Both the position numbers and the translations under genes were made by a program. A stretch of 12,714 nucleotides of DNA from JAGLHV01 sp023132075 [NCBI: bacterium] (GTDB taxonomy: Bacteria > CBDUZB01 > JAGLHV01): the NCBI GenBank assembly GCA_023132075.1, contig JAGLYT010000015.1, positions 1 through 12,714 on the forward strand. Reading direction: 5' to 3'. Each line of letters starts with the position of its first letter. Position 1 is the stretch's first letter. The notes beneath the pieces are model-generated. The model worked only from the letters and a program-made list of their open reading frames with translations. It had not been told where the DNA came from and did not search any database. Below, piece after piece: positions 6,218-12,714 of this stretch.

Positions 6218-7447
6218 ATGCCAGAGTATAGTTACAAGGTAAAGACGGTTTCCGGTTCTGTTCGCGATGGAGTTATGTTCGCTAATGAACAAAGAATGGT
6301 AGTAGACCGCCTGCGTGGTCAGAAGCTTATTGTTTTGCAAGTTCAGGAAATAAAAAAAACAGCTTTAAAAGATATTTTGGATAAAATAAATATTTTTAAA
6401 CCGAGCGTAAAATCAAAAGATATGGTGTTATTCAGCCGGCAATTATCTACTCTGGTTGGTGCCGGTATTCCCATTGTTCAGGGGTTAACTATTTTAGGTG
6501 ACCAAATGGAAAATCCGGCTTTCAAAACCGTGATTGGAACAGTAAGGGAAGATATAGAATCGGGATTATCGATTACGGAGGCTTTAGCCAGACATCCAAA
6601 TGCGTTTACCGAATTATATGTTAATATGGTAAAGGCTGGGGAAACCGGTGGGGTATTGGATGTAATTTTAGAAAGACTTTCTAATTATTTGGAAGCATCG
6701 GAACAATTAAAAAGAAAAATAAAAGGAGCGATGATTTATCCCGGGGTTATTTCTTTTGTTTGCGGTTTAGTGACGGTATTTTTACTTACCGTGGTAATTC
6801 CTGCTTTCAAAGAAATTTTTACCAGTTTCGGCGGGGATTTGCCTTTGCCCACTCAATTGTTAATTGGGCTTAGTGAGTTTGTAAAGAAATATGTTTTGGT
6901 TTTTATTGGAGCGGGAATAGGATTTTTTTTCGGTATACGGCAATATTATAGTACGAAAGCAGGACAATGGAATATTGATACTATTTTATTAAAAGTTCCC
7001 GCATTTGGTAATTTGTTGCGTAAAGTTGCTATTGCTAAATTTTCCAGAACATTAGGAACTTTGGTGAAAAGCGGGGTACCTATTTTACAAGCCCTGGATA
7101 CAGTAGCAAAGACATCTGGAAATGTAGTTATTGAAAAAGTTATTTTAGATACACGGGATAGTATTCGGGAAGGGGAAAGAATTGCTCCTCCTTTGAAAAA
7201 AAGTAATACCTTTCCTCCGATGGTTGTCCAGATGATTGCGGTGGGGGAGGAAACCGGAAACTTAGATACGATGTTAAGTAAAATTGCTGATTTTTATGAT
7301 CAGGAAGTAGATGCGGCGGTAGAAGGGTTAACTGCATTGGTTGAGCCGGTGATTATTGTGATAATGGGATTAGTTGTAGGTGCAATTGTTATTGCTATGT
7401 TTTTACCGATGTTTGAATTAGGACAGTTGGCGGGTAATGTAGGATAA
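6218..7447 (+). CDS. pilC: Type IV pilus inner-membrane platform protein PilC (GspF family)
   Basis: PilC is the polytopic platform on which PilB and PilT act to add or remove pilins. The 409 residues are typical. They start MPEYSYKVKT, the usual PilC/GspF opening, followed by two tandem T2SSF domains (about 68-195 and 271-397). Each carries the family's acidic motif: KAGETGGVLD (139-148) and AVGEETGNLD (341-350). Predicted membrane helices are about 172-195, 224-241 and 373-397. The AGGAGGT at 6202-6208, 9 nt before the ATG, is close to an ideal ribosome site. It is separated from pilT by the repeat copy, yet keeps the order pilB-pilT-pilC of many pilus operons. GspF is the alternative and the context argues against it. 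Confidence 0.96.
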   Translation: MPEYSYKVKTVSGSVRDGVMFANEQRMVVDRLRGQKLIVLQVQEIKKTALKDILDKINIFKPSVKSKDMVLFSRQLSTLVGAGIPIVQGLTILGDQMENPAFKTVIGTVREDIESGLSITEALARHPNAFTELYVNMVKAGETGGVLDVILERLSNYLEASEQLKRKIKGAMIYPGVISFVCGLVTVFLLTVVIPAFKEIFTSFGGDLPLPTQLLIGLSEFVKKYVLVFIGAGIGFFFGIRQYYSTKAGQWNIDTILLKVPAFGNLLRKVAIAKFSRTLGTLVKSGVPILQALDTVAKTSGNVVIEKVILDTRDSIREGERIAPPLKKSNTFPPMVVQMIAVGEETGNLDTMLSKIADFYDQEVDAAVEGLTALVEPVIIVIMGLVVGAIVIAMFLPMFELGQLAGNVG

Positions 7448-7461
7448 AAGATATTTTATAA

Positions 7462-7490
7462 TTGACAAAAATTATTTTTTGTGTTATTTT
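7462..7490 (+). promoter_or_regulatory. Strong candidate promoter for pilA (extended -10)
   Basis: Perfect TTGACA (7462-7467), 17-nt spacer, TATTTT (7485-7490), with TG at 7482-7483 giving an extended -10. It would start near 7497 and leave a leader of about 48 nt. The same four elements recur before pilM at 8970-8998. A pilin usually needs far more product than its neighbours, so a dedicated strong promoter fits. No sigma-54 element (GG-N10-GC type), common for pilA in Proteobacteria, is visible. Confidence 0.7.
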
Positions 7491-7526
7491 TATAGAGAAG
7501 GATAATTGATTTAAAAAATAAAAGAA

Positions 7527-7535
7527 GGGAGGTGA
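7527..7535 (+). promoter_or_regulatory. Near-ideal ribosome binding site of pilA
   Basis: GGGAGGTGA differs from the full anti-Shine-Dalgarno complement AGGAGGTGA by one base and sits 9 nt before the ATG. It is the longest such match in the window and agrees with high pilin output. Confidence 0.8.
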
Positions 7536-7544
7536 AAAAGAATA

Positions 7545-7994
7545 ATGTTGAAATTGAAAAGAGTAAAAAAAGGTTTCACCCTTATTGAGTTGATGATCGT
7601 AGTAGCTATTATTGGTATTTTAGCAGCTATTGCTATTCCTAAATTTGCGGATTTAATCCGTAAGTCAAAGGAAGCGTCTACCAAAGGTTCGTTAGGTGCA
7701 ATGCGGGCGGCAATAGTCATTTATTACGGGGATAATGAAGGGTGGTTACCGACGACGTATGAAGACTTAGTTGCTGTTACTGCCACTTCAGGGGCGAAGA
7801 AATATCTGGATGAAGTACCCTTCGTAAAATTAGGGATACCCGGTGTGGCAGATGTTACTACTGTGGATAATAATCCTGCAGGAGGACTTGGTACTACTGG
7901 TTCTGATGGATGGGGCTATCGCAGTATTGACGGAAAGGTAATTGTTGATTCTCTTCGCACGGATACTAAGGGGGGCACTATTACCAGATGGTAA
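7545..7994 (+). CDS. pilA: Type IV major pilin (prepilin) PilA
   Basis: This encodes the structural subunit of the fibre. The 149-residue prepilin has a short basic leader ([10 protein letters not shown]), cut by PilD after Gly10 to expose Phe1. The mature protein starts [20 protein letters not shown] with Glu5, the class IVa hallmark for subunit registration and methylation, followed by IPKF. The mature form is 138 residues, small for a major pilin. Its globular domain contains no cysteine, so there is no disulfide D-loop. The end [14 protein letters not shown]...[10 protein letters not shown] resembles the compact pilins of many non-proteobacterial phyla and type II pseudopilins. It has its own promoter and a long hairpin downstream. 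A pseudopilin (GspG-like) is the alternative; I judge it the main pilin because no other pilin is present. Confidence 0.95.
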   Translation: MLKLKRVKKGFTLIELMIVVAIIGILAAIAIPKFADLIRKSKEASTKGSLGAMRAAIVIYYGDNEGWLPTTYEDLVAVTATSGAKKYLDEVPFVKLGIPGVADVTTVDNNPAGGLGTTGSDGWGYRSIDGKVIVDSLRTDTKGGTITRW

Positions 7995-8021
7995 GATCTT
8001 TGTTTTTTTTCTGATAGTAAG

Positions 8022-8125
8022 AAAAAGGTTGAGTGGTTGGTTGATTGATAAGAGAAAGTGGGAAGTCCTGTTTGTTATAAATTTTTAAAATCTTGTTAAT
8101 TTGCTAACCATCAGCCTTTTTTTTT
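8022..8125 (+). terminator. Long imperfect hairpin with T9 tract after pilA
   Basis: The left strand 8022-8053 pairs with 8091-8121 in about 30 pairs, six of them G-U, interrupted only by a bulged G (8033) and one T-T mismatch (8042/8102). The outer part is AAAAAGGTTGA against TCAGCCTTTTT. The loop is 8054-8090, and nine T end at 8125. It begins 28 nt after the pilA stop. This fits an intrinsic terminator that isolates the abundant pilin message from pilD, possibly also protecting the 3' end. A stem this long is unusual for a plain terminator, so a stable 3'-UTR RNA is an alternative. Confidence 0.65.
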
Positions 8126-8132
8126 GCGGAGA

Positions 8133-8174
8133 AAATTAAAATTTTAATTTATAATTTTCAACGAATTTCAACGA
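8133..8174. promoter_or_regulatory. 18-bp AT palindrome and a 10-bp-period direct repeat upstream of pilD
   Basis: AAATTAAAATTTTAATTT (8133-8150) is a perfect palindrome. Just downstream, TTTCAACGA occurs twice (8156-8164 and 8166-8174) with a 10-bp period, about one helix turn. Both lie in the 72-nt gap between the pilA terminator and pilD. A regulator site is possible, but AT richness makes chance palindromes likely. No clear -35/-10 pair was found here. Confidence 0.35.
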
Positions 8175-8200
8175 CCTAATAAAAGGGGATTTCTACATTG

Positions 8201-9001
8201 ATGCTGTCGGTTTTATTTTTTATTATAATTTTTAGTGCAATGTTAGGAAGTTTCGCTAATGTTTGTATTTATCGAATACCATTAGAAAAATCTATTGTTA
8301 TGCCTTTCTCTTTTTGTCCCTTGTGTAAAAATACTATAAAATTTTACGACAATATTCCTCTGGTAAGTTTTTTTCTTTTGAAAGGAAGGTGTCGGTTTTG
8401 TAAAGGAAAAATTTCTTATGTTTATCCGCTGGTAGAATTAATTATGGCTGTCGGAGGAGGATGGCTTTATTTAATTTATGGGCTGAGTATAAGTTTTTTT
8501 ATAGGGTTGATTTTTTTATGGATTTTAACTGTTATTTCCGTGATTGATTACTATCATCAAATAATACCGGACGAATTATCGTTTCTATTAATTGGTTTGG
8601 GTTTAATTTTTAGTTTTTTCAATCCGTTTCTGGAGGGGTTTTTAGATATTTTTTTTAACGGGAAACACAGTATTTTATGGGCAAGGTTGTCTTCTTCCTT
8701 TTTAGGATTTCTTTTAGGCGGAGGTGTTTTGTATTTAATAGCTGTAATGGGGGAAATAATTTTTAAGCGGGAAGTTATGGGTGGAGGCGATGTAAAACTG
8801 ATTGCAGGTTTAGGAGCTTTTCTGGGGATAGAAAAAATTTTTGATGTGTTGTTTTTGGCGTGTTTGGGAGGAACGGTTATAGGGGGGATGTTAAGAATTA
8901 CAGGTAGAAATAAAAAATGGCAACCTATTCCTTTCGGTCCTTTTTTATGCGCAAGTGCTATTTTTTTTCTTGACAACAAATTAAATATATGGTATTTTTA
9001 A
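8201..9001 (+). CDS. pilD: Prepilin peptidase / N-methyltransferase PilD
   Basis: PilD is the inner-membrane aspartyl protease (A24 family) that removes the prepilin leader after Gly and methylates the new N-terminal Phe. The 266-residue protein is very hydrophobic with about eight membrane helices. Both domains are complete: the cytosolic zinc-binding methylation domain has CPLC (39-42) and CRFC (64-67), followed by the peptidase core. The catalytic aspartates are D116 in VIDYYHQIIPDEL and D197 in the GxGD-type motif MGGGDVKL. The start is ambiguous between ATG 8201 and the immediately preceding TTG 8198; GGGGA at 8185-8189 is 11 or 8 nt away, and the product differs by one residue. PilA in this window is its evident substrate. 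The promoter for pilM lies in its last codons. Confidence 0.96.
   Translation: MLSVLFFIIIFSAMLGSFANVCIYRIPLEKSIVMPFSFCPLCKNTIKFYDNIPLVSFFLLKGRCRFCKGKISYVYPLVELIMAVGGGWLYLIYGLSISFFIGLIFLWILTVISVIDYYHQIIPDELSFLLIGLGLIFSFFNPFLEGFLDIFFNGKHSILWARLSSSFLGFLLGGGVLYLIAVMGEIIFKREVMGGGDVKLIAGLGAFLGIEKIFDVLFLACLGGTVIGGMLRITGRNKKWQPIPFGPFLCASAIFFLDNKLNIWYF
8970..8998 (+). promoter_or_regulatory. Candidate promoter for pilMNOPQ inside the end of pilD
   Basis: TTGACA (8970-8975), 17-nt spacer, TATTTT (8993-8998) and TG at 8990-8991 reproduce exactly the architecture of the pilA promoter. The start would be near 9005, about 74 nt before pilM. The elements lie within pilD codons, so part of the match could be coincidence, but the identical design supports it. 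Confidence 0.6.
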
Positions 9002-9078
9002 AATGTAATTCTGAAAAGCGAAAATAATTTTGTTGTTTGAAAAGGTAGCACGATTCAAATTCAATTGAAAGGGAAAAA

Positions 9079-10194
9079 ATGGGATTATTTTCTAGAGGTA
9101 CGGATGCAATAGGAGTAGACATTGGCAGTTATAATATAAAGGTCGTGCAGTTGAAAAAAATTGGAGATGATAAGTATCAGCTGACGAAGTATGGCAGTGC
9201 TCCTATTTCTCTTGAGTATAATATGGAACTCTCTCCTTTTGATAGGAAACAATTAGCAATAACTTCCTTAAAAAAACTTCTTATACAAAATAAAATTTCT
9301 ACTAAAAATGCGGTAACTTCTGTTTCCGGCAATTCCGTTATTGTCCGTTATGTAAAATTTCCCAGCCTTTCTCATGCCGAATTAGAAAAAACTATTCAGT
9401 TTGAAGCGGAACCGTATATTCCTTTTGGAGTGCAGGATGTAAATATTGGTTTTCAAATTTTGGGTGAAGTAACGGATGAGGGGCAAAAGAAAATGGAAAC
9501 GATATTAATTGCTGCGAAGAAAGAAATAATTCAGGACCGCATTGATATTCTTCAAGAGGCAGGACTTAGACCGGTTATTGTGGATGTAGATGCTTTTGCT
9601 TTGGAAAATGCTTTTGAGTTGAGTTCCGTTACTCAGGGAGCTGAGGAAAATGTTATGTTGGTTGATATTGGGGCGTTGGTTACTAATATTGTGATAGTTG
9701 AAAGTGGAGTTTGCCGGGTAGTGAGGGATGTTCTTGTCGGAGGGGATAATTTTACTAAAGCATTACAAAAGAATTTGCAAGTAGATTATTCGACAGGGGA
9801 AAAAATGAAGTGGGAAAACGGATTGATAATGTTTGATGAAAAGAACATGGAAAAATCTACTGAGGATAACGAGGATAAAGCACAAATTTCAGGAATAATC
9901 GTGAATGCGGTTAAGTCGCTTATTGAAGAAATACAACGTTCCATCGATTATTATCAAACTCAATCCGAAGAAAAGATTGTCAGCCGAATAGTTTTGAGCG
10001 GGGGTAGTGCAAAGTTGAGGAATTTGGATAAGTTTATGAGCCAGGAATTGCATATTCCTGTAGAAACGCATAATCCGTTCAGTGGTGGAAAAGTGAATAC
10101 TGATTTATTTTCAGGGGGAGAGCTTGTTGAAGAGGCACCGTCATTAGTAGTAGCTTTCGGGTTATCTCTAAGAAGGGAGAAAGATATAAAATGA
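9079..10194 (+). CDS. pilM: Type IV pilus assembly ATPase-like protein PilM
   Basis: PilM is a cytoplasmic actin/FtsA-fold protein that binds the N-terminal tail of PilN and couples the motor to the alignment complex. The 371 residues open MGLFSRGTDAIGVDIGSYNI, with phosphate-1 loop DIGS (14-17). Further fold markers are the FPSLSHAELEKTIQFEAE segment (94-111), phosphate-2-like VDIGALVTNI (195-204), VGGDNFTKAL (220-229) and the adenosine-type loop VLSGGSAKL (305-313). The ATG follows GGGA (9071-9074) at a short distance. Its last bases overlap the pilN start as ATGA, so translation is probably coupled. A charged segment at 239-268 is likely a surface loop. No truncation is seen. Confidence 0.96.
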   Translation: MGLFSRGTDAIGVDIGSYNIKVVQLKKIGDDKYQLTKYGSAPISLEYNMELSPFDRKQLAITSLKKLLIQNKISTKNAVTSVSGNSVIVRYVKFPSLSHAELEKTIQFEAEPYIPFGVQDVNIGFQILGEVTDEGQKKMETILIAAKKEIIQDRIDILQEAGLRPVIVDVDAFALENAFELSSVTQGAEENVMLVDIGALVTNIVIVESGVCRVVRDVLVGGDNFTKALQKNLQVDYSTGEKMKWENGLIMFDEKNMEKSTEDNEDKAQISGIIVNAVKSLIEEIQRSIDYYQTQSEEKIVSRIVLSGGSAKLRNLDKFMSQELHIPVETHNPFSGGKVNTDLFSGGELVEEAPSLVVAFGLSLRREKDIK

Positions 10195-10760
10195 TAAAAA
10201 TAAACCTTCTTCCTCACGAAATTCATTTAGAAACAAAAGAATCATCGTCACAGCAGGATGTCTTTATGTTAATAGGGGTGGGTTTAGTTTTATTATTGGT
10301 GGGGAGTTTTTATGGGTTTCGTTTGATGAAAGTTCGAAAACTTACTGTGACTAGAGATCTAATCCAGCAGGAGTTGAATCAACTTCAAACTACAGTAACT
10401 CAGGTGGAAAATTTGGAAAGACAAAGGGAAATGTTGAATAAAAAGTTAGGGGTGATCACTTCCCTAATAAGGAATAGACTGGTTTACCCAAAATTCATGG
10501 AAGCTTTAAGTAGTAGATTGCCTAAAAATGTGTGGATAAATAATATGACGACTGTGAGCGATGCATCATCAATGACTGTAAATGTAAGCGGGGTTTCTTT
10601 TACCAACTTTGGAGTTGCAGATACAATGGATATGTTTGAAAAAGATGAAACTTTTGCCAAACACATAGGTGAAATAAATTTAGGGGGAATTCAATCCTCC
10701 GTTGTAAACAAAAACGTTAAGTCTTTTAACTTTACTCTTTCAGGTGTTTATAAATATTAA
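10191..10760 (+). CDS. pilN: Type IV pilus inner-membrane alignment protein PilN
   Basis: PilN is a bitopic inner-membrane protein that pairs with PilO in the periplasm and with PilM in the cytoplasm. The 189 residues carry the diagnostic INLLP motif (4-8), which docks into PilM, one membrane helix (24-43), a coiled-coil stretch (about 45-88) and a ferredoxin-like periplasmic domain including the family segment LSSRLPKNVWINNMT (106-120). Its ATG overlaps the pilM stop by four bases, and GGGAG (10175-10179) lies upstream. GspL-type proteins of type II secretion fuse the PilM and PilN parts; here they are separate, which supports a pilus. Confidence 0.94.
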   Translation: MIKINLLPHEIHLETKESSSQQDVFMLIGVGLVLLLVGSFYGFRLMKVRKLTVTRDLIQQELNQLQTTVTQVENLERQREMLNKKLGVITSLIRNRLVYPKFMEALSSRLPKNVWINNMTTVSDASSMTVNVSGVSFTNFGVADTMDMFEKDETFAKHIGEINLGGIQSSVVNKNVKSFNFTLSGVYKY

Positions 10761-10771
10761 GGAGTGGGCAT

Positions 10772-11320
10772 TTGGAACCAATAACTAAACAACAAAAAGT
10801 TTTAGTAGGAGTTTTGTTGCTGGCGGGTATGTATGTTTTTAATTCGCGGTTTTTAAGACCGCAGGGGATGCAACTAAAAAATTTAGAGCAGGAAGTTTCG
10901 CAGAAAGAAAGTAAATTGCAACTGGTTAAGCAAAGAGCAAGTAAATTGGATCAGTTAAAGTTAGATTTCGAATTTTTGAAAAAAGAACTTTCAGCAGCAG
11001 AGCAGAAATTGCCGAAACGGAAAGAAATTTCTGCGTTATTAAGGAAAATAACAAGGTCGGGCCAAAAGTTTAAAATAAATTTTCTTTCCATTTCTCCTCA
11101 GGCGGAAATTAGCCAAACATATTTTATAAAAATCCCCATTAGTGTGAGTGTCAGCACTTATTATCATTCTCTGGGTTTATTCCTTGCTGAATTAGGACAA
11201 CTTGAAAGAATCGTAAAGGTGAACAATTTGAATATAATGGCCAAAAGTCCGACGGAGGGAGATCCGACTAATATAAGTGCGAATTTTCAGTTGACAACTT
11301 ATATTTTTAAATCAAATTAA
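10772..11320 (+). CDS. pilO: Type IV pilus inner-membrane alignment protein PilO
   Basis: PilO dimerises with PilN and contacts PilP, helping to hold the secretin in line with the motor. The 182 residues show one membrane helix (9-25), a lysine- and glutamine-rich coiled coil (33-80), then a ferredoxin-like domain. Markers are the KLPKRKEISALLRKIT linker (79-94) and YHSLGLFLAELGQLERIVKV (131-150), a typical PilO stretch. The start is TTG at 10772: it has GGAG (10761-10764) 7 nt upstream, only 11 nt after pilN, and gives the right N-terminus before the helix. No in-frame ATG lies before residue 20. Sequence divergence is high in this family, so order and topology carry much of the call. Confidence 0.92.
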   Translation: MEPITKQQKVLVGVLLLAGMYVFNSRFLRPQGMQLKNLEQEVSQKESKLQLVKQRASKLDQLKLDFEFLKKELSAAEQKLPKRKEISALLRKITRSGQKFKINFLSISPQAEISQTYFIKIPISVSVSTYYHSLGLFLAELGQLERIVKVNNLNIMAKSPTEGDPTNISANFQLTTYIFKSN

Positions 11321-11373
11321 AACAAACCGGGAGTAAAAGTGTAGTGAGAAAAATAATCGCAGGGAATCATTTT

Positions 11374-11865
11374 ATGATAGCAAAGAATGTTTTGTGTTTT
11401 GTGTTGGTTTTTTTGTTTTTTTGTGTTTTGGGTTGCGGTAAAAAAGAGAAAAAAATTTCCACTGCTTTGCCTACAACTATACCGCAGAAGAAAGTAGTGA
11501 CCGAAGTAGTAACGGATAAGCAAAAAAAGGCCGAGGTAAAATATGAATACAAAGGAGGAAAATATCGAAATCCTTTGTTGTCGTTAACGGTCAAAGGGGA
11601 AGCGATTGAAGGAATAGCCGAGATGACCGCGGCTAATTTGTCTACTTTGACCCTTAGAGGCATTGTAAAAGACTCCCGAAAAAAACGCTTAGCTTTAATT
11701 GATGATGTTAGCGGGTCGAGTTATATTGTAAAAGATAAAATGTTGATTAATCAGCGGGGAAGAAGGGTAAAAGGAGTGGTTGGTATTGTTAAAGAGAAAA
11801 GTGTAGTTTTGATGACCAGCGACAAAGGGATAAAAGAATTAAAAATCGAGAGTAGTGTAAAATAA
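11374..11865 (+). CDS. pilP: Type IV pilus lipoprotein PilP
   Basis: PilP is an inner-membrane lipoprotein whose periplasmic beta domain links PilN/PilO to the PilQ secretin. The 163-residue product has a lipoprotein signal ending VLGC, with lipidated Cys21. A charged disordered linker (22-62) follows. Then come KYRNPLL (63-69), the PilP/GspC-like entry to the domain, and the beta repeat LRGIVKDSRKKRLALID, YIVKDKML, RVKGVVGIVKEKSVVL. I favour the ATG at 11374 (AGGGA 8 nt upstream, 20-residue signal). A GTG at 11344 with GGGAG 10 nt upstream would add ten residues, and either may be right. It lies between pilO and pilQ, the classical position. Confidence 0.93.
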   Translation: MIAKNVLCFVLVFLFFCVLGCGKKEKKISTALPTTIPQKKVVTEVVTDKQKKAEVKYEYKGGKYRNPLLSLTVKGEAIEGIAEMTAANLSTLTLRGIVKDSRKKRLALIDDVSGSSYIVKDKMLINQRGRRVKGVVGIVKEKSVVLMTSDKGIKELKIESSVK

Positions 11866-11948
11866 GCAACTGTTGGTTTATTCGGTGGCTTGCTGTGGCT
11901 ATTAATTAATGTAAATAGATTGAATGAATATTACTGGGAGGAAAATAG

Positions 11949-12714
11949 ATGAAAAAAATGGTATGGTTTTGTGTTATAGGTATGGTTTGTGGGATATTTA
12001 TTAAAAGTACTGTGCAGGGGACAGATGAGGAAAAAGAAGTTTCTTACCGGCAATTAACAAGTGTAAGAATGGAAACAGTTAGCGATGACAAGACAAAACT
12101 AATTATCTCTCTTAACGGCCGAATAAAATACCATTGCTTCAAAATTACGAAGCCTTTAAGGTTGGTAATTGAGTTGACTAACACTCTTCATAACTGGGAG
12201 CAAAAGGAAATTGAGGATACCGGGGATTCTTTAATTAAGAGGGTTCGTTCTGCACAGTTTCAAAATGAACCGATAAAAATCAGCAGAGTAGTCCTGGATT
12301 TGAAAGACAAAGTTTCCTATAAAAGTGAATTGGATGACATTACCAATCAGCTTGTTGTAACTCTTACTCGTGAGGCTAAAAAAACAGCTAAAAAAAAGAT
12401 AGCAAAAATATCTCCGAAAAAAAAGAAAATAAAGGAACGAACAACGAAAAAAACAGCTAAAAAGGAAGAAGGAGTGTTTCCTTCTATTAGTAAACAAATA
12501 GTCTCGCTTGATTTTAACGAAGCGGAAATTCGGGATGTTTTAAGAATTTTAGCGGTGAAGAGCGGGGTGAACATAGTTTATGGAGATGATGTTTCCGGTA
12601 CGGTAACAATACACTTGGATGATGTTCCCTTTGATGATGCGGTGAGTATGATCCTGAAAATAAGAGGTTTAGTCATTCAGAAAGTAAGCGGAAATATTTT
12701 CAGGGTTATTACCC
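11949..12714 (+). CDS. pilQ: Type IV pilus outer-membrane secretin PilQ (3' end missing)
   Basis: PilQ forms the outer-membrane pore through which the pilus passes. The frame is open from ATG 11949 to the right edge (255 codons seen; PilQ is usually 600-900), so only N-terminal domains are present. Residues 1-24 are a signal peptide. Residues 34-140 form one AMIN domain, the peptidoglycan-binding module of PilQ (LTSVRMETVSDDKTKLIISL, LRLVIEL, ISRVVLDLKDKVSY, QLVVTL). A lysine-rich linker spans 142-174. Residues 185-255 are the STN/secretin N0-type domain (VSLDFNEAEIRDVLRILAV, GTVTIHLDDVPFDDAVSMIL). GGGAGG (11936-11941) stands 7 nt before the ATG, 83 nt after pilP. Many PilQ proteins have two AMIN domains; only one is visible here. 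Confidence 0.95.
   Translation, partial: MKKMVWFCVIGMVCGIFIKSTVQGTDEEKEVSYRQLTSVRMETVSDDKTKLIISLNGRIKYHCFKITKPLRLVIELTNTLHNWEQKEIEDTGDSLIKRVRSAQFQNEPIKISRVVLDLKDKVSYKSELDDITNQLVVTLTREAKKTAKKKIAKISPKKKKIKERTTKKTAKKEEGVFPSISKQIVSLDFNEAEIRDVLRILAVKSGVNIVYGDDVSGTVTIHLDDVPFDDAVSMILKIRGLVIQKVSGNIFRVIT

Noticed and set aside
7448-7544. Sigma-54 promoter for pilA
   Set aside because: Looked for the GG/GC -24/-12 pair typical of pilA in Proteobacteria; none is present, while a good TTGACA/TATTTT pair is.
8557-8979. 140-codon open frame on the minus strand within pilD
   Set aside because: It is the antisense of a complete, motif-bearing pilD; the Pro/Lys-rich product mirrors the Phe/Leu/Gly-rich sense strand.
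11291-11319. TTGACA near the end of pilO as a pilP promoter
   Set aside because: No acceptable -10 lies 16-18 nt downstream (AAATTA or similar), so the -35 match is probably chance.
3220-12714. Type II secretion system instead of a type IV pilus
   Set aside because: PilT with its retraction motif, separate pilM and pilN, and a PilQ with AMIN domain in the pilMNOPQ order indicate a pilus; no GspC, GspK or GspL-type gene is seen.

Overview
The window carries a nearly complete type IV pilus (T4P) locus from an AT-rich, Gram-negative (diderm) bacterium. A lipoprotein, an outer-membrane beta-barrel protein, a PilP lipoprotein and a PilQ secretin all imply an outer membrane. TGA is used as a stop and AGGAGG-type ribosome binding sites are common, so the standard bacterial code fits. 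Two traits recall uncultured candidate-phylum genomes (Omnitrophota- or Desantisbacteria-like): non-coding islands built of 7-bp 'AGTCNAY' repeats, and DNDGDG-type calcium-loop proteins. The sequence alone does not fix the phylum.

Layout. Positions 1-828 hold the 3' part of a TPR lipoprotein ending in acidic calcium-loop motifs. It is followed closely by a PorV/PorQ-like outer-membrane barrel protein (853-1992). Positions 1993-2652 contain no credible gene. They form a repeat island of heptad arrays, a perfect 32-bp inverted repeat and three look-alike hairpins. coaD (2653-3141, coenzyme A synthesis) is the only housekeeping gene. From 3220 to the right edge everything is T4P: pilB (extension ATPase), pilT (retraction ATPase), a second short copy of the repeat family (about 6070-6170), pilC (platform), pilA (pilin), pilD (prepilin peptidase), then pilM-pilN-pilO-pilP (alignment complex) and the first 255 codons of pilQ (secretin). 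All genes lie on the + strand.

How the genes work together. PilD cleaves and probably N-methylates PilA. PilB, on the PilC platform, drives assembly and PilT drives disassembly. PilM (cytoplasm), PilN and PilO (inner membrane) and PilP (lipoprotein) link the motor to the PilQ outer-membrane pore.

Regulation visible in the DNA. Two promoters of the same design (TTGACA, 17-nt spacer, TG-n extended -10, TATTTT) stand before pilA and, inside the end of pilD, before pilM. A TTGACA-N17-TAGATT candidate stands before pilB. A long imperfect hairpin of about 30 pairs ending in nine T follows pilA and probably separates the pilin transcript from pilD. No novel multi-gene system is evident. The most unusual content is the repeat island and its echo inside the pil cluster, the pilA 3' hairpin, and a lysine-for-arginine MshEN domain in PilB.
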